Shown: positions 42,196 to 50,446 of the stretch, in pieces
Numbering within the stretch: position 1 is the first letter of the stretch
How the letters are laid out: every line of letters starts with the position of its first letter
Origin: Jeotgalibacillus proteolyticus
GTDB lineage: Bacteria > Bacillota > Bacilli > Bacillales > Jeotgalibacillaceae
Length of the DNA: 64,000 bases
NCBI RefSeq assembly: GCF_002926065.1
Contig: NZ_PREZ01000010.1
Location: forward strand, 16,001 to 80,000
Direction: 5' to 3'
Notes under the pieces: generated by a model
Database searches by the model: none
What the model was told of the DNA's origin: nothing
Seen by the model: the letters and a program-made list of their open reading frames with translations, nothing else
Program-made: the position numbers and the translations under genes

Positions 42196-42915
42196 ATGAA
42201 AAAGAAGATCATTTCACTTGTGGTTATGATAGCAGTGGCAGCTGTCGTGTTGGGGCTGCGGGTTGACCGTGTGGTGGTCAATACCATTCAGGAGTGGAGA
42301 ATGCCCCTTGCCGGCAAGGTGATCGTCATTGATCCGGGCCATGGGGGAGCAGACGGCGGAGCATCCTATGAAACGATCCTGGAAAAGAATCTGACGCTGA
42401 CGATCTCAAGACAGCTCCAGGCTTACTTAGAAGAACAGGGTGCTATTGTGAAGCTGACACGAGAAAAGGATATGGATCTTGCTGATGAGGCTACAAAAGG
42501 ATATAGAAATCGAAAGCGGGAGGACTTAAAGCATCGCCTTGACCTTCTAAACGACAAGGATAATGATTTGTTCATCAGTATCCATTTAAATGCGATTCCT
42601 CAGACGCAATGGAGCGGCGCCCAAACCTTTTATACAAATTATCATGATGATAACGAGCGGATTGCCCGCTTTGTTCAGCACGAGCTCGTACGTCATCTGC
42701 CGAAAAATGACCGCAGAGCCAAGCCAATTGACGGGATTTATGTGCTTAGTCATGCGAAAACGCCAGGAATTTTGGTAGAGGCAGGATTTTTGTCAAATCC
42801 TGAAGAGAGGTACTGGCTCCTGCAGGATGAATATCAGCAGAGTGTCGCAGCATCCATTTATCTTGGCATCTTACGTCATTATTCCGATGAAGAAACCATA
42901 GTGGAGGAATATTAG
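42196..42915 (+). CDS. cwlD: N-acetylmuramoyl-L-alanine amidase CwlD
   Basis: A 239-residue Amidase_3 protein. An N-terminal signal/anchor helix (KKIISLVVMIAVAAVVLGL) is followed by the zinc motifs IDPGHGGADGGA (first His), a Glu, and SIHLNAIPQ (second His); the catalytic Glu is in ILVEAGFLSNPEE. In B. subtilis CwlD acts with PdaA to make muramic-delta-lactam in the spore cortex, needed for germination. The ATG at 42196 has AGGTGGG eight bases upstream; ATG at 42178 has no ribosome binding site. Followed by salA, as in relatives. Confidence 0.92.
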   Translation: MKKKIISLVVMIAVAAVVLGLRVDRVVVNTIQEWRMPLAGKVIVIDPGHGGADGGASYETILEKNLTLTISRQLQAYLEEQGAIVKLTREKDMDLADEATKGYRNRKREDLKHRLDLLNDKDNDLFISIHLNAIPQTQWSGAQTFYTNYHDDNERIARFVQHELVRHLPKNDRRAKPIDGIYVLSHAKTPGILVEAGFLSNPEERYWLLQDEYQQSVAASIYLGILRHYSDEETIVEEY

Positions 42916-42960
42916 GCAGTAAAAAAACGGCAGGCTCCCTTCACAGACATTCGAAAAGCC

Positions 42961-42979
42961 CTATGTTATACTGACATAG
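42961..42979 (+). promoter_or_regulatory. Extended -10 promoter of salA within a dyad
   Basis: TG-T-TATACT (42964-42972) is an extended -10. It lies inside the dyad CTATGT/ACATAG (42961-42966 with 42974-42979). The dyad could be an operator. Confidence 0.5.
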
Positions 42980-43012
42980 AATGTAAACGAATTCAATGAA
43001 GGGGTGTCAGAT

Positions 43013-44065
43013 TTGATTACAGAACAACAGGTCCATGAACTCATCGGCTCAATGCAAGATCCGATCCTACATACAACACTCGCTGAAACCGGCGGGATTG
43101 TTGAAATTTCCATTAAAGAAGAAAAGAACCATGTAAGTGTCAAAATTGCTTTAGCAAAAACAGGCACGCCTGAACAAATGCAGCTGCAGATGGCTGTGGT
43201 TGAGGCGCTAAAAGGAGCAGGAGCAGATACAGTGGGCATTCGTTTCACTGAGCTTCCTCCTGAGGCACTCGAGCAGTTCAGAGGAACACAGGGAGACGCT
43301 GTAGAGGATAATTTGCTTTCTCCTAACAATAAGGTTCAGTTTATTGCAATTGCCAGCGGAAAAGGCGGCGTCGGAAAATCTACGGTATCCGTTAATTTAG
43401 CAGTTGCTTTAGCACGCGCAGGCAAAAAGGTCGGCTTAATTGATGCGGATATTTACGGTTTTAGTGTGCCGGATATGATGGGTATTAATAAGCGTCCTGT
43501 TGTTCGGGGAGAGCGGATTATCCCGGTCGACCGGTTTGGTGTTCAGGTAATTTCCATGGCCTTTTTTGTAGAGGACAATGCTCCGGTTATTTGGCGCGGA
43601 CCGATGCTTGGAAAAATGCTGAACAGCTTCTTCACAGAAGTTGAGTGGGGAGAGCTTGATTATTTATTGCTTGATCTGCCGCCGGGCACTGGGGATGTCG
43701 CGCTCGATGTCCACGCCCTTTTGCCGTCAAGTAAGGAAATTATTGTGACAACCCCTCACCCAACAGCGGCATTTGTAGCAGCACGAGCTGGTGCGATGGC
43801 GCTGCAGACAGACCATTCCATTCTTGGTGTGGTAGAGAATATGTCTTATTACGAAAGTAAGAAAACAGGAGAACGTGAATACGTCTTTGGCCAGGGAGGA
43901 GGAGAAAAGCTTGCAGATGAGCTTCGTACAGATCTCCTTGGGAAGCTGCCGCTGCGTCAGCCTGATTGGGACGAAAATGATTTTGCCCCTTCCGTTTACG
44001 GGGAGGACCATGAGCTCGGTAAAATCTATGCCGGTATCGCTCAACAGGTAATCGAACGAACGTAA
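43013..44065 (+). CDS. salA: Mrp/NBP35-family P-loop ATPase SalA
   Basis: A 350-residue protein. The N-terminal MIP18-like (DUF59) domain (about 1-85) is followed by a deviant Walker A, ASGKGGVGKSTVSVNLA, the switch DADIYGFSVP and LLLDLPPGTGDVALDVHALL. The family carries iron-sulfur clusters; in B. subtilis SalA represses scoC and so raises exoprotease production. Start TTG at 43013 has GAAGGGGTG upstream and gives the family N-terminus; an in-frame GTG at 43004 overlaps that site. Position between cwlD and gerD is conserved. Confidence 0.92.
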   Translation: MITEQQVHELIGSMQDPILHTTLAETGGIVEISIKEEKNHVSVKIALAKTGTPEQMQLQMAVVEALKGAGADTVGIRFTELPPEALEQFRGTQGDAVEDNLLSPNNKVQFIAIASGKGGVGKSTVSVNLAVALARAGKKVGLIDADIYGFSVPDMMGINKRPVVRGERIIPVDRFGVQVISMAFFVEDNAPVIWRGPMLGKMLNSFFTEVEWGELDYLLLDLPPGTGDVALDVHALLPSSKEIIVTTPHPTAAFVAARAGAMALQTDHSILGVVENMSYYESKKTGEREYVFGQGGGEKLADELRTDLLGKLPLRQPDWDENDFAPSVYGEDHELGKIYAGIAQQVIERT

Positions 44066-44086
44066 AAAACGATTGATAAGAAAGAA

Positions 44087-44124
44087 ACGAGCATAAAACC
44101 ACGAAGGTTTTATGCTCGTTTTTT
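44087..44124. terminator. Bidirectional terminator between salA and gerD
   Basis: ACGAGCATAAAACC (44087-44100), 5-base loop, GGTTTTATGCTCGT (44106-44119), with T on the right side. It can serve both salA and the convergent gerD. Confidence 0.88.
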
Positions 44125-44128
44125 ATTG

Positions 44129-44803
44129 CTATGCACCACCACCATTACTGCCATCACCTTCACCGCTGCCGCCGGAGCCTGTATCGTCGGCTCCGCCAGT
44201 GCCGCTGTCACCGCCGCCAGCACCTCCAGCACCACCGCCTTGAGTGCCGCCGGAAGGCTCTCCCTCACCTATTTTTTTTGCTGCTTCAAGAAGAATATCC
44301 TGCAGCTCTTTTTGAACGAGGGGACTGTTCATGACTTCAATCATCTGTTTTTTTGTTTCTTCACGGAATTTTTGACTGTTCAATAAATTTAAGGTCTGCT
44401 CCTGAATGGATGGATCCTTTAGAAGTTCAAGCATCATGGCCTGATAATCCGGATCCTGCATGAGACCTTTAAGGAGTTCTTCATTTTGCTTATGCATGCT
44501 TTTGGCTAAAACCTCTGCAAACGCAGGATCTTTAAAGGTTTTTTCCCAGAACTGCTTGCCTTCGTCTGACAGGAGCTTGGAGTCGATGGTTTTCTTTACA
44601 ACATCCTGATCTAAAACAAGTTCTTTTTTTATTTCTTCATCCGACAGGAACTCCTGAACAGCTTTTTTGCCTTCGTTTGTTTTAAGTAAATCAATGACCA
44701 TTTGCTTTGTTTCGTCATAGCTTGCGGCTTTTTCGCCGCCTCCGCATGCGGATAATGACAGAATTATGGTAAATGCTATCCCTAGCATGAATAATTTTTT
44801 CAT
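44129..44803 (-). CDS. gerD: Spore germination lipoprotein GerD
   Basis: A 224-residue lipoprotein read from the reverse strand. The signal peptide ends in the lipobox LSAC (about residues 17-20), followed by GGGEKAASYDE. The helical body matches GerD, which clusters nutrient receptors in the spore inner membrane. The C-terminal 40 residues are almost only Gly, Ser, Asp and Thr (GGGAGGAGGGDSGTGGADD), a flexible tail. gerD lies opposite salA in B. subtilis too. Confidence 0.9.
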   Translation of the reverse strand: MKKLFMLGIAFTIILSLSACGGGEKAASYDETKQMVIDLLKTNEGKKAVQEFLSDEEIKKELVLDQDVVKKTIDSKLLSDEGKQFWEKTFKDPAFAEVLAKSMHKQNEELLKGLMQDPDYQAMMLELLKDPSIQEQTLNLLNSQKFREETKKQMIEVMNSPLVQKELQDILLEAAKKIGEGEPSGGTQGGGAGGAGGGDSGTGGADDTGSGGSGEGDGSNGGGA

Positions 44804-44953
44804 ACCTCTTCACCCCCAAACATCAAATTTCTACTTATAGCTTTTGCATTCCGGGGTAAAATATTCGTGTTCACAACGTAGTCATGGATTTTTCAAATGG
44901 TGATTGGTACAATCGAAGGAGAGTTTGTAAATTAATTGCTGGGGGATAAATAC

Positions 44954-45613
44954 GTGACTATCCGAAGTTGGATTCGATTTTTTTTCATGACACTGCTCGT
45001 AGGCGGTGTAACAACAGGAATTGTTGGCATTGCCGTTCGCTGGAATGAGCTGATGAACTTATTAAACGGCCAGGATATCGTTGAGGTAATGTCTGTTATT
45101 GTCTGGATGGTTGGAGTAGGGATGACATTCAGTGTACTGAGCCAAATGGGTTACTTTGCCTACCTTACAATCCACCAATTTGGACTGAGCATATTCCGCT
45201 CACTAAAATTATGGAATGCTGTGCAACTCGTGCTTGTTGCATTTGTTATATTTGATTTAGTTTATTTCAGGTTCACTACATTTGCAGGGCAAGGAGAGTC
45301 GTTGCTTCCTTACATCGGCTTAGCAGGCTTTCTTTTATCCGTAGGGCTGCTTGTTGCTTATCTGAAAACAAGACAGGCAAGCAAATCACTTTTTCCATCT
45401 GCACTCTTTTTTATGGTCGTTGTTACCACCCTTGAATGGCTTCCGGTTTTGAGAAGCAATGAGGGCTACTGGCTTATCACGATTATGTTCACGCTGATGG
45501 CGACCAATGCGTACCAAATACTGTCGCTTCCAAAATATAATCAGCGTTCTGTTAAAGAACGTGAAGAGCGGCTTGCCCGTAAAGCTGCAAGGCAAAATGC
45601 AGCAGCGAAATAG
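44954..45613 (+). CDS. kbaA: KinB-signalling pathway activation protein KbaA
   Basis: A 219-residue membrane protein with six hydrophobic segments, starting IRSWIRFFFMTLLVGG. In B. subtilis KbaA is needed for KinB to start the sporulation phosphorelay. The start is GTG at 44954, behind GGGGGAT; an in-frame TTG at 44936 has no ribosome binding site. The C-terminal tail is basic (KEREERLARKAARQN). In B. subtilis pdaB follows; here an exopolysaccharide module begins instead. Followed by a terminator. Confidence 0.9.
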   Translation: MTIRSWIRFFFMTLLVGGVTTGIVGIAVRWNELMNLLNGQDIVEVMSVIVWMVGVGMTFSVLSQMGYFAYLTIHQFGLSIFRSLKLWNAVQLVLVAFVIFDLVYFRFTTFAGQGESLLPYIGLAGFLLSVGLLVAYLKTRQASKSLFPSALFFMVVVTTLEWLPVLRSNEGYWLITIMFTLMATNAYQILSLPKYNQRSVKEREERLARKAARQNAAAK

Positions 45614-45624
45614 AGGCTTAAAAG

Positions 45625-45653
45625 AAGATCTCCAAACAGGGGATCTTTTTTTG
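45625..45653 (+). terminator. Intrinsic terminator after kbaA
   Basis: AAGATCTCC (45625-45633), 5-base loop, GGGGATCTT (45639-45647), then T. Confidence 0.88.
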
Positions 45654-45833
45654 TTCTGTAACTTTTTAGTTTTTTAGAAAACAATGAAGTTAAACTGGCT
45701 GAGAATTATAGTAAATGGTAAATAAGTATGGAATAAAATGTTTATTCCTCAGTCAGAGCCGTTAAAAGGTGATTATTCGACAAAATAATAGAAATTCTTT
45801 GGAGGCCATTTATGTAAAAGTATTCACTTATAT

Positions 45834-45849
45834 GTTCTTAATAAAGAAT
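45834..45849. promoter_or_regulatory. SinR-like inverted repeat, site 1
   Basis: GTTCTT-AATA-AAGAAT, a 6-4-6 dyad about 40 bases upstream of the -10. SinR of B. subtilis binds GTTCTYT half-sites, also as a 6-4-6 inverted repeat. Confidence 0.5.
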
Positions 45850-45888
45850 ATTTAGTTATATATACCTATAAATGAATATAGTAATCTA

Positions 45889-45897
45889 TGTTATACT
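45889..45897 (+). promoter_or_regulatory. Extended -10 promoter of the exopolysaccharide operon
   Basis: TG-T-TATACT (45889-45897). No good -35, which is usual for extended -10 promoters. It points to the ydaL-like gene 235 bases downstream, implying a long leader. Confidence 0.55.
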
Positions 45898-45910
45898 CAT
45901 GGAGCAAAAT

Positions 45911-45926
45911 GTTCTTTATAAGGAAC
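45911..45926. promoter_or_regulatory. SinR-like inverted repeat, site 2
   Basis: GTTCTT-TATA-AGGAAC, a 6-4-6 dyad starting 13 bases after the -10, where bound protein would block transcription. Best of the three sites. Confidence 0.55.
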
Positions 45927-46045
45927 GATTTTATTCTAAAATTTTTTGGTGCGCTGCCTAGAAAGGAGATGAAAAGGGATAATTCGTCATCACTTCTTAT
46001 GAAATTCAGTGCTATGGCACTTTATGGGCTTAGTATGGGAAAAAA

Positions 46046-46061
46046 GTTCTTAATAAAGAAT
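46046..46061. promoter_or_regulatory. SinR-like inverted repeat, site 3
   Basis: GTTCTT-AATA-AAGAAT, the same 16 bases as site 1, inside the transcribed leader. Confidence 0.5.
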
Positions 46062-46131
46062 TATTGTTTTCTTTGTTAAGCAACTAGCTCGCTTCGCTAC
46101 AGAAAATTAAGACTGCATGGGAGGAATGAAA

Positions 46132-47880
46132 ATGAATAATAGTAAAACGACTAAAAGAAAGTGCCTGGCGGCAGCTTTTATCATCACACTGTTGTTTTCT
46201 ATTTTTCTTTCTACACCACAGAGCATTGCTGAGGTTAAGGAGGAACAAGCTAAGATTGTTGTTGTCTATACTTCAAAGGAAAACGAAATTAATGAATATC
46301 AGCGGCAGCTTGATATGCTGCTTGGTCATTTCTCAAAAGATATAACCTTCATTAGCAGTGCAGAAGTGGAGAAAAAGGATCTGGAAAATGCCACGCATCT
46401 AATTTATTACGGGCAGAAAAAAAGCCGTCTTCCTGAAACTTTCCCTGCTCTGCTGGAAGAATACACCGGTCCGTTTTTAGCCATAGGCTATAACACTGAA
46501 CAGCTTGGTGCACATTTTGACTTCATTCAATCGCACGGGGAAATTGCCATTGACCAGCTCTACTTTACTAATGATCCGAATACGTTGCTAAATGCGTCTT
46601 ATGGTAAAGCAATTAAGGTGAATATAAAGGGAAATACAGAGATTTTAGTCGAAGCCACTAAAGGATATGAGGACTCAATTGAACCCATTCTTGTTAAAAA
46701 TCAAAACCACTATTATTTTGCCATCGATGACATTGCGCTAAACGAAACAATTTTTCTAGGAGAGATTTTACATACTTTATTTGAAACAGGGGAGAGATCC
46801 TCTTCTCGGCCCGCCTATCTTCGTTTAGAGGATGTGCACCCGCTTGTGGACCCTGTTCCGTTACAGGAAATTGCAGAAATTTTAAAGGGTAAAAACATTC
46901 CCTACATGATTGCTGTCATCCCGGTTTACACTAGCCCTCAAACAGGGGAAAAGCATTATTTCTCAGACTCACCAGCCCTGCTGAAAGTGCTGAAACAAAT
47001 GCAGAAAGATGGAGCCAGCATTGTGCTCCACGGCTACACTCATCAATATCGCTCGAGTGAAACGGGAGAAGGTTTTGAGTTTTGGGATGTTGAAAATAAT
47101 TTGCCGGTTTATGCATCTTCAGACGAGGAGTTCAATTTAAAAGAGAAAAGCGAATTTAAAACAGCTGAAGAGTATGAGAAATATATGGATGGCCTTAAGC
47201 AATTCGAGCGGGAGTATATTCAAACCAAATTAACAAGGGGCATTCAGGAACTCGTGAACTACGGGCTGCATCCTTTAGCTTTTGAAGCGCCGCATTACAC
47301 GATGTCGCAAAATGGGTATCAGGTTGTATCCGACTATTTTTCAACCTACGTTGGCCAGGTGCAACTAAGTGATGAGGACTGGAGGACGATGGACGGAACC
47401 CCTTATATAAGCACCCCATCCTTCTTAAATGGAATGGAGCTTTTACCTGAGACGCTAGGTTTTATAGAGGAAGATAACCCTAATTCACTGAAAGACATTC
47501 AGTCGAAATCAGAAAGAATTCAGATGACTGAAAATGGAATTGCAGCTGCATTTTATCACCCTTATCTTGGGTCAGAGGGTCTTTATGACGTACTGAATGA
47601 AATGGAAAGGATCCCTCATTTAGAATGGATCGATTTAAAACAAAGAGATATAAGTGTTCAAGCGGATAACGTCAGCATTTATACAATAAACGGGGAGGTC
47701 ATTGCCGATGTAAAAAACGGTGCACTACTTATGACTTCCTGGGATTTTTCTATGTACCATATTAAAGGATTTCTTAAAACAGCGATATGGGGAATGGCGA
47801 TTTTAGGAGGAGTAGCTGTATGGCTATTCGTAGTGTTTACTATTCATCTTCAAACCAGGAGTACAAAAATGGAAGGGTGA
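46132..47880 (+). CDS. ydaL: DUF2334 polysaccharide deacetylase-like membrane protein (YdaL-like)
   Basis: A 582-residue protein with an N-terminal signal segment (CLAAAFIITLLFSIFLSTP) and one C-terminal transmembrane helix (about 548-571), so the bulk is outside the cell. The DUF2334 region has YLRLEDVHPLVDP (Asp), IVLHGYTHQYRSS (H-x3-H) and PLAFEAPHYTMS, the usual divalent-metal set of carbohydrate esterase 4-like proteins. Its relative in B. subtilis is YdaL of the ydaJKLMN exopolysaccharide operon. The ATG at 46132 has GGGAGG eight bases before it; ATG codons at 46117 and 46126 are less well placed. Followed by the glycosyltransferase 5 bases later. Confidence 0.82.
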   Translation: MNNSKTTKRKCLAAAFIITLLFSIFLSTPQSIAEVKEEQAKIVVVYTSKENEINEYQRQLDMLLGHFSKDITFISSAEVEKKDLENATHLIYYGQKKSRLPETFPALLEEYTGPFLAIGYNTEQLGAHFDFIQSHGEIAIDQLYFTNDPNTLLNASYGKAIKVNIKGNTEILVEATKGYEDSIEPILVKNQNHYYFAIDDIALNETIFLGEILHTLFETGERSSSRPAYLRLEDVHPLVDPVPLQEIAEILKGKNIPYMIAVIPVYTSPQTGEKHYFSDSPALLKVLKQMQKDGASIVLHGYTHQYRSSETGEGFEFWDVENNLPVYASSDEEFNLKEKSEFKTAEEYEKYMDGLKQFEREYIQTKLTRGIQELVNYGLHPLAFEAPHYTMSQNGYQVVSDYFSTYVGQVQLSDEDWRTMDGTPYISTPSFLNGMELLPETLGFIEEDNPNSLKDIQSKSERIQMTENGIAAAFYHPYLGSEGLYDVLNEMERIPHLEWIDLKQRDISVQADNVSIYTINGEVIADVKNGALLMTSWDFSMYHIKGFLKTAIWGMAILGGVAVWLFVVFTIHLQTRSTKMEG

Positions 47881-47885
47881 TTTTA

Positions 47886-49160
47886 ATGGCTGATTTTATA
47901 TTATATACATCACTTTTTTTAATCTGGATCATGCTGTTCTATCATGCATTTCTTATGATTGGCGGTTATTTTCATTCACTAAAGTATCGGGAGTTTGAGA
48001 AAAAGATTTCAACTACAGGTGAGGAATTCCCCAAGGTAAGTATTTTAATTCCTGCACATAACGAAGAAGTGGTGATTGAAGAAACGATTCGGTCAATGAT
48101 TCGGCTGCATTATCCTAAAGATAAGCTTGAAGTCATTATAGTTAACGATAATTCCAGTGATGACACCGGTAAAATAGTTGACAGGTATGCAAAAAAATAC
48201 TCATTCATTCACGCAGTCCATACGAAGCCGCCTCATGCAGGAAAAGGAAAATCCGGTGCCCTTAATCAAGGACTGCTTGCTTCTACCGGCGATATTATTG
48301 CCGTCTATGATGCCGATAATACTCCTGAGCCAGATGCCATTCGTTACCTTGCGCTTGGCCTGAAAAACGACCCTAAAGCAGGAGCGATGGTTGGAAAGTT
48401 TAGGGTCGTAAATGCCAACAAAAACATTCTAACCCGTTTAATTAATATTGAAACACTTACCTTCCAATGGCTTGCTCAAGCTGGACGCTGGTTTTGGTTC
48501 AAAATGGCGACCATACCCGGTACAAATTTTGCTATTCGCCGCTCGATCCTTGATGAAATTGGGGGCTGGGATGAAAAAGCTCTCTCCGAAGACACAGAAC
48601 TGAGCATTCGCGTTTACAATATGGGGTATTATATTCGTTTTTTCCCGGCAGCAGTTACCTGGGAGCAGGAGCCAGAAACCTTAAAGGTCTGGTGGAGGCA
48701 AAGAACCAGGTGGGCGCGGGGTAATCTATATGTGATCTTTAAGTATTTGTTTACGATGCATAAACTCAAAAACAAAAAGGTATTAATTGATATTAGTTAT
48801 TTCTTATTTACTTACTACTTGTTTTTTGGCGGAGTGCTCCTTTCGCATGGAATCTTTGTTGTCAATCTTATAACCGATCTTCAATTATCGATTGGCAAGA
48901 TTTCGATTGCATTATTAATTGTGGGTTTTCTTCTCTTTCTCACAGAGGTCTGCCTGGCACTCAGTATGGAAAAACATCAGCTTACGTTGAAAAACTTTAT
49001 TCTCGTCCTATTCATGTATCTTACGTATTCTCAGATGTGGATTTTCCTTGTGGCATACGCATCTTTTTTAGAAGTAAAACGGGTTCTATTCAAGCAGGAA
49101 GCGAAATGGTATAAAACACAACGGTTTAAACAGCCCGCAAAGAACAATCATTCTGCATAG
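47886..49160 (+). CDS. ydaM: Family 2 processive glycosyltransferase (YdaM-like)
   Basis: A 424-residue membrane glycosyltransferase with one N-terminal and three to four C-terminal transmembrane segments. The GT-A domain has ILIPAHNEEVVIEET, VNDNSSDDTG, the metal-binding DADNTPEPD, the catalytic SEDTELSIRV and the processive motif QRTRW. This is the cellulose/hyaluronan/poly-GlcNAc synthase layout. The nearest relative by context is B. subtilis YdaM. ATG at 47886 follows GGAAGGGTGA at the end of ydaL; upstream in-frame codons overlap ydaL and are not homologous. Confidence 0.86.
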   Translation: MADFILYTSLFLIWIMLFYHAFLMIGGYFHSLKYREFEKKISTTGEEFPKVSILIPAHNEEVVIEETIRSMIRLHYPKDKLEVIIVNDNSSDDTGKIVDRYAKKYSFIHAVHTKPPHAGKGKSGALNQGLLASTGDIIAVYDADNTPEPDAIRYLALGLKNDPKAGAMVGKFRVVNANKNILTRLINIETLTFQWLAQAGRWFWFKMATIPGTNFAIRRSILDEIGGWDEKALSEDTELSIRVYNMGYYIRFFPAAVTWEQEPETLKVWWRQRTRWARGNLYVIFKYLFTMHKLKNKKVLIDISYFLFTYYLFFGGVLLSHGIFVVNLITDLQLSIGKISIALLIVGFLLFLTEVCLALSMEKHQLTLKNFILVLFMYLTYSQMWIFLVAYASFLEVKRVLFKQEAKWYKTQRFKQPAKNNHSA

Positions 49161-49194
49161 CTCATGGTCATTACACCTTTAAGGAGTGTAGAGG

Positions 49195-49299
49195 ATGAAA
49201 ATTATGATGATCTATAGCACGAAAGCCCCGGTGTGTAATATGAACGAACCTATTAATCCTTATTATTCACGCTCAAATGGAGCAGTTAAGTCAGGGTGA
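49195..49299 (+). CDS. Possible 34-residue leader peptide
   Basis: ATG at 49195 follows AAGGAGTGTAGAGG, giving MKIMMIYSTKAPVCNMNEPI and 14 more residues, with the stop at 49297-49299. The stop codon overlaps the ribosome binding site and lies 4 bases before the start of the next gene, an arrangement that would couple translation. No homology can be claimed. It may be noncoding. Confidence 0.3.
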   Translation: MKIMMIYSTKAPVCNMNEPINPYYSRSNGAVKSG

Positions 49300-49303
49300 A
49301 GGG

Positions 49304-50398
49304 GTGAAAAGAAAAGTGATGTACATCAGTGCCCTTTTGGTCATGATTAGTTTGATGCTGTTTATATTATTTAACCGGACACAAAATGAACAAAGATTTG
49401 CGGGAGAAGAATTTATAGAAGAATGGCTGAGGAATGAGAACGGTACGCTGGCAACTTATATTCAGGAAGGAAAGCTTGTCGATGAGGATTTGGTAAAGGG
49501 AAGAGAAGCCTTATCAGAAACATTAGGCTTGTGGATGGAGTATGCGATTGAAAAAAAGGATGCGAAGTTATTTGAGGAAGCGTATGATCAATTGATTCAT
49601 CTTTTTCTAGACGAAAAAGGATTTGTTTATTGGAAATTAACAGAAGATGGAGAAAAAGAGGTTTGGGCAAATGCATTGGTAGATGATTTGAGAATCGCCT
49701 CCGCCCTGTTTCAGGCAGCTGAATTGTGGAATAGGCCGGTCTATAAAAACACCGCTCGTTCTGTCAGTAACTATTTGGTTGAAAATAATGCCTATAAAGG
49801 AATCTTAACCGACTTTTATGATAAAAAAATAAGGTATAAGAGCCGGATTATTACTTTATCCTACGTCGAACCTGAATCCCTGGCTGTGCTTGAAACTGAG
49901 CAGATCATGGATAACAAAATGCTTAACGATATGCTGCTCATTTTAGAAAATGCAGAGCCTCAACGTGTTTTTTTTCCTAAATCGTATAATGTCCAAACAA
50001 GGGAGTATCAATTTGATGACACCATCAATCTCATTGATCAATCTTTAGTAGCCTATTATCGGGCAAAAAGAGGCTACTCGACGAATACATTCCACTCATT
50101 TATTAAGGAGCAGTTTGATAAACACGGCGTAATTTACGGTCAATACAATAGACACAGTGAGAAACCGGCTGTAGACTACGAGTCACCTGCTATCTATGGA
50201 TGGCTGATCTTGTACAGCTTACAAGTGAATGATGATGCACTTGCTTTACAGCTATTTAATGAAATGAATAAGTTTCAGCTCAAAGAAGGTCAATACAAGG
50301 GAGGCTACTCCGTTTATAAAGAAGATACGCATATTTTTGATAATCTCGTTCCGTTGATTGCTGAACGGGAGCTTTATAACAGGAAACTTATAAAATGA
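49304..50398 (+). CDS. ydaJ: Glycosyl hydrolase family 8-like exported protein (YdaJ-like)
   Basis: A 364-residue protein with an N-terminal hydrophobic anchor (YISALLVMISLMLFILF) and an alpha-helical body compatible with the six-hairpin barrel of GH8 enzymes: DEKGFVYWKLTEDGE, WANALVDDLRIASALFQAA and ESPAIYGWLILYSL. Context fits B. subtilis YdaJ of the ydaJKLMN operon, here moved behind ydaM. The GTG at 49304 follows GGGTGAAGG; ATG at 49277 lacks a ribosome binding site. The substrate would be the polymer made by the upstream synthase (inference). Confidence 0.7.
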   Translation: MKRKVMYISALLVMISLMLFILFNRTQNEQRFAGEEFIEEWLRNENGTLATYIQEGKLVDEDLVKGREALSETLGLWMEYAIEKKDAKLFEEAYDQLIHLFLDEKGFVYWKLTEDGEKEVWANALVDDLRIASALFQAAELWNRPVYKNTARSVSNYLVENNAYKGILTDFYDKKIRYKSRIITLSYVEPESLAVLETEQIMDNKMLNDMLLILENAEPQRVFFPKSYNVQTREYQFDDTINLIDQSLVAYYRAKRGYSTNTFHSFIKEQFDKHGVIYGQYNRHSEKPAVDYESPAIYGWLILYSLQVNDDALALQLFNEMNKFQLKEGQYKGGYSVYKEDTHIFDNLVPLIAERELYNRKLIK

Positions 50399-50413
50399 AT
50401 AAAAATGTTCTTA

Positions 50414-50446
50414 AAAACCAGGGGGGTTCACTCCTGGTTTTATTTT
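50414..50446 (+). terminator. Intrinsic terminator after the exopolysaccharide operon
   Basis: AAAACCAGG (50414-50422), 10-base loop, CCTGGTTTT (50433-50441), then T-rich sequence. Confidence 0.85.

Larger units (their letters stand above)
45654..46131 (+). other. Long AT-rich regulatory region before the exopolysaccharide genes
   Basis: About 480 bases without a convincing gene. It contains an extended -10 promoter and three inverted repeats, listed separately. A 63-codon open frame at 45888-46079 overlaps the promoter and has no ribosome binding site; I do not consider it a gene. Confidence 0.65.

Noticed and set aside
44126..44386. Forward-strand frames opposite the gerD tail
   Set aside because: They are the antisense of the Gly-rich repeat codons and show biased Thr/Ala/His composition; no start signals.
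45888..46079. 63-codon open frame upstream of the exopolysaccharide genes
   Set aside because: No ribosome binding site; it overlaps the extended -10 promoter and operator-like repeats; no domain visible.
49277..49303. ATG start of the ydaJ-like gene at 49277
   Set aside because: No ribosome binding site before it; GTG at 49304 has one and gives a standard signal-anchor N-terminus.
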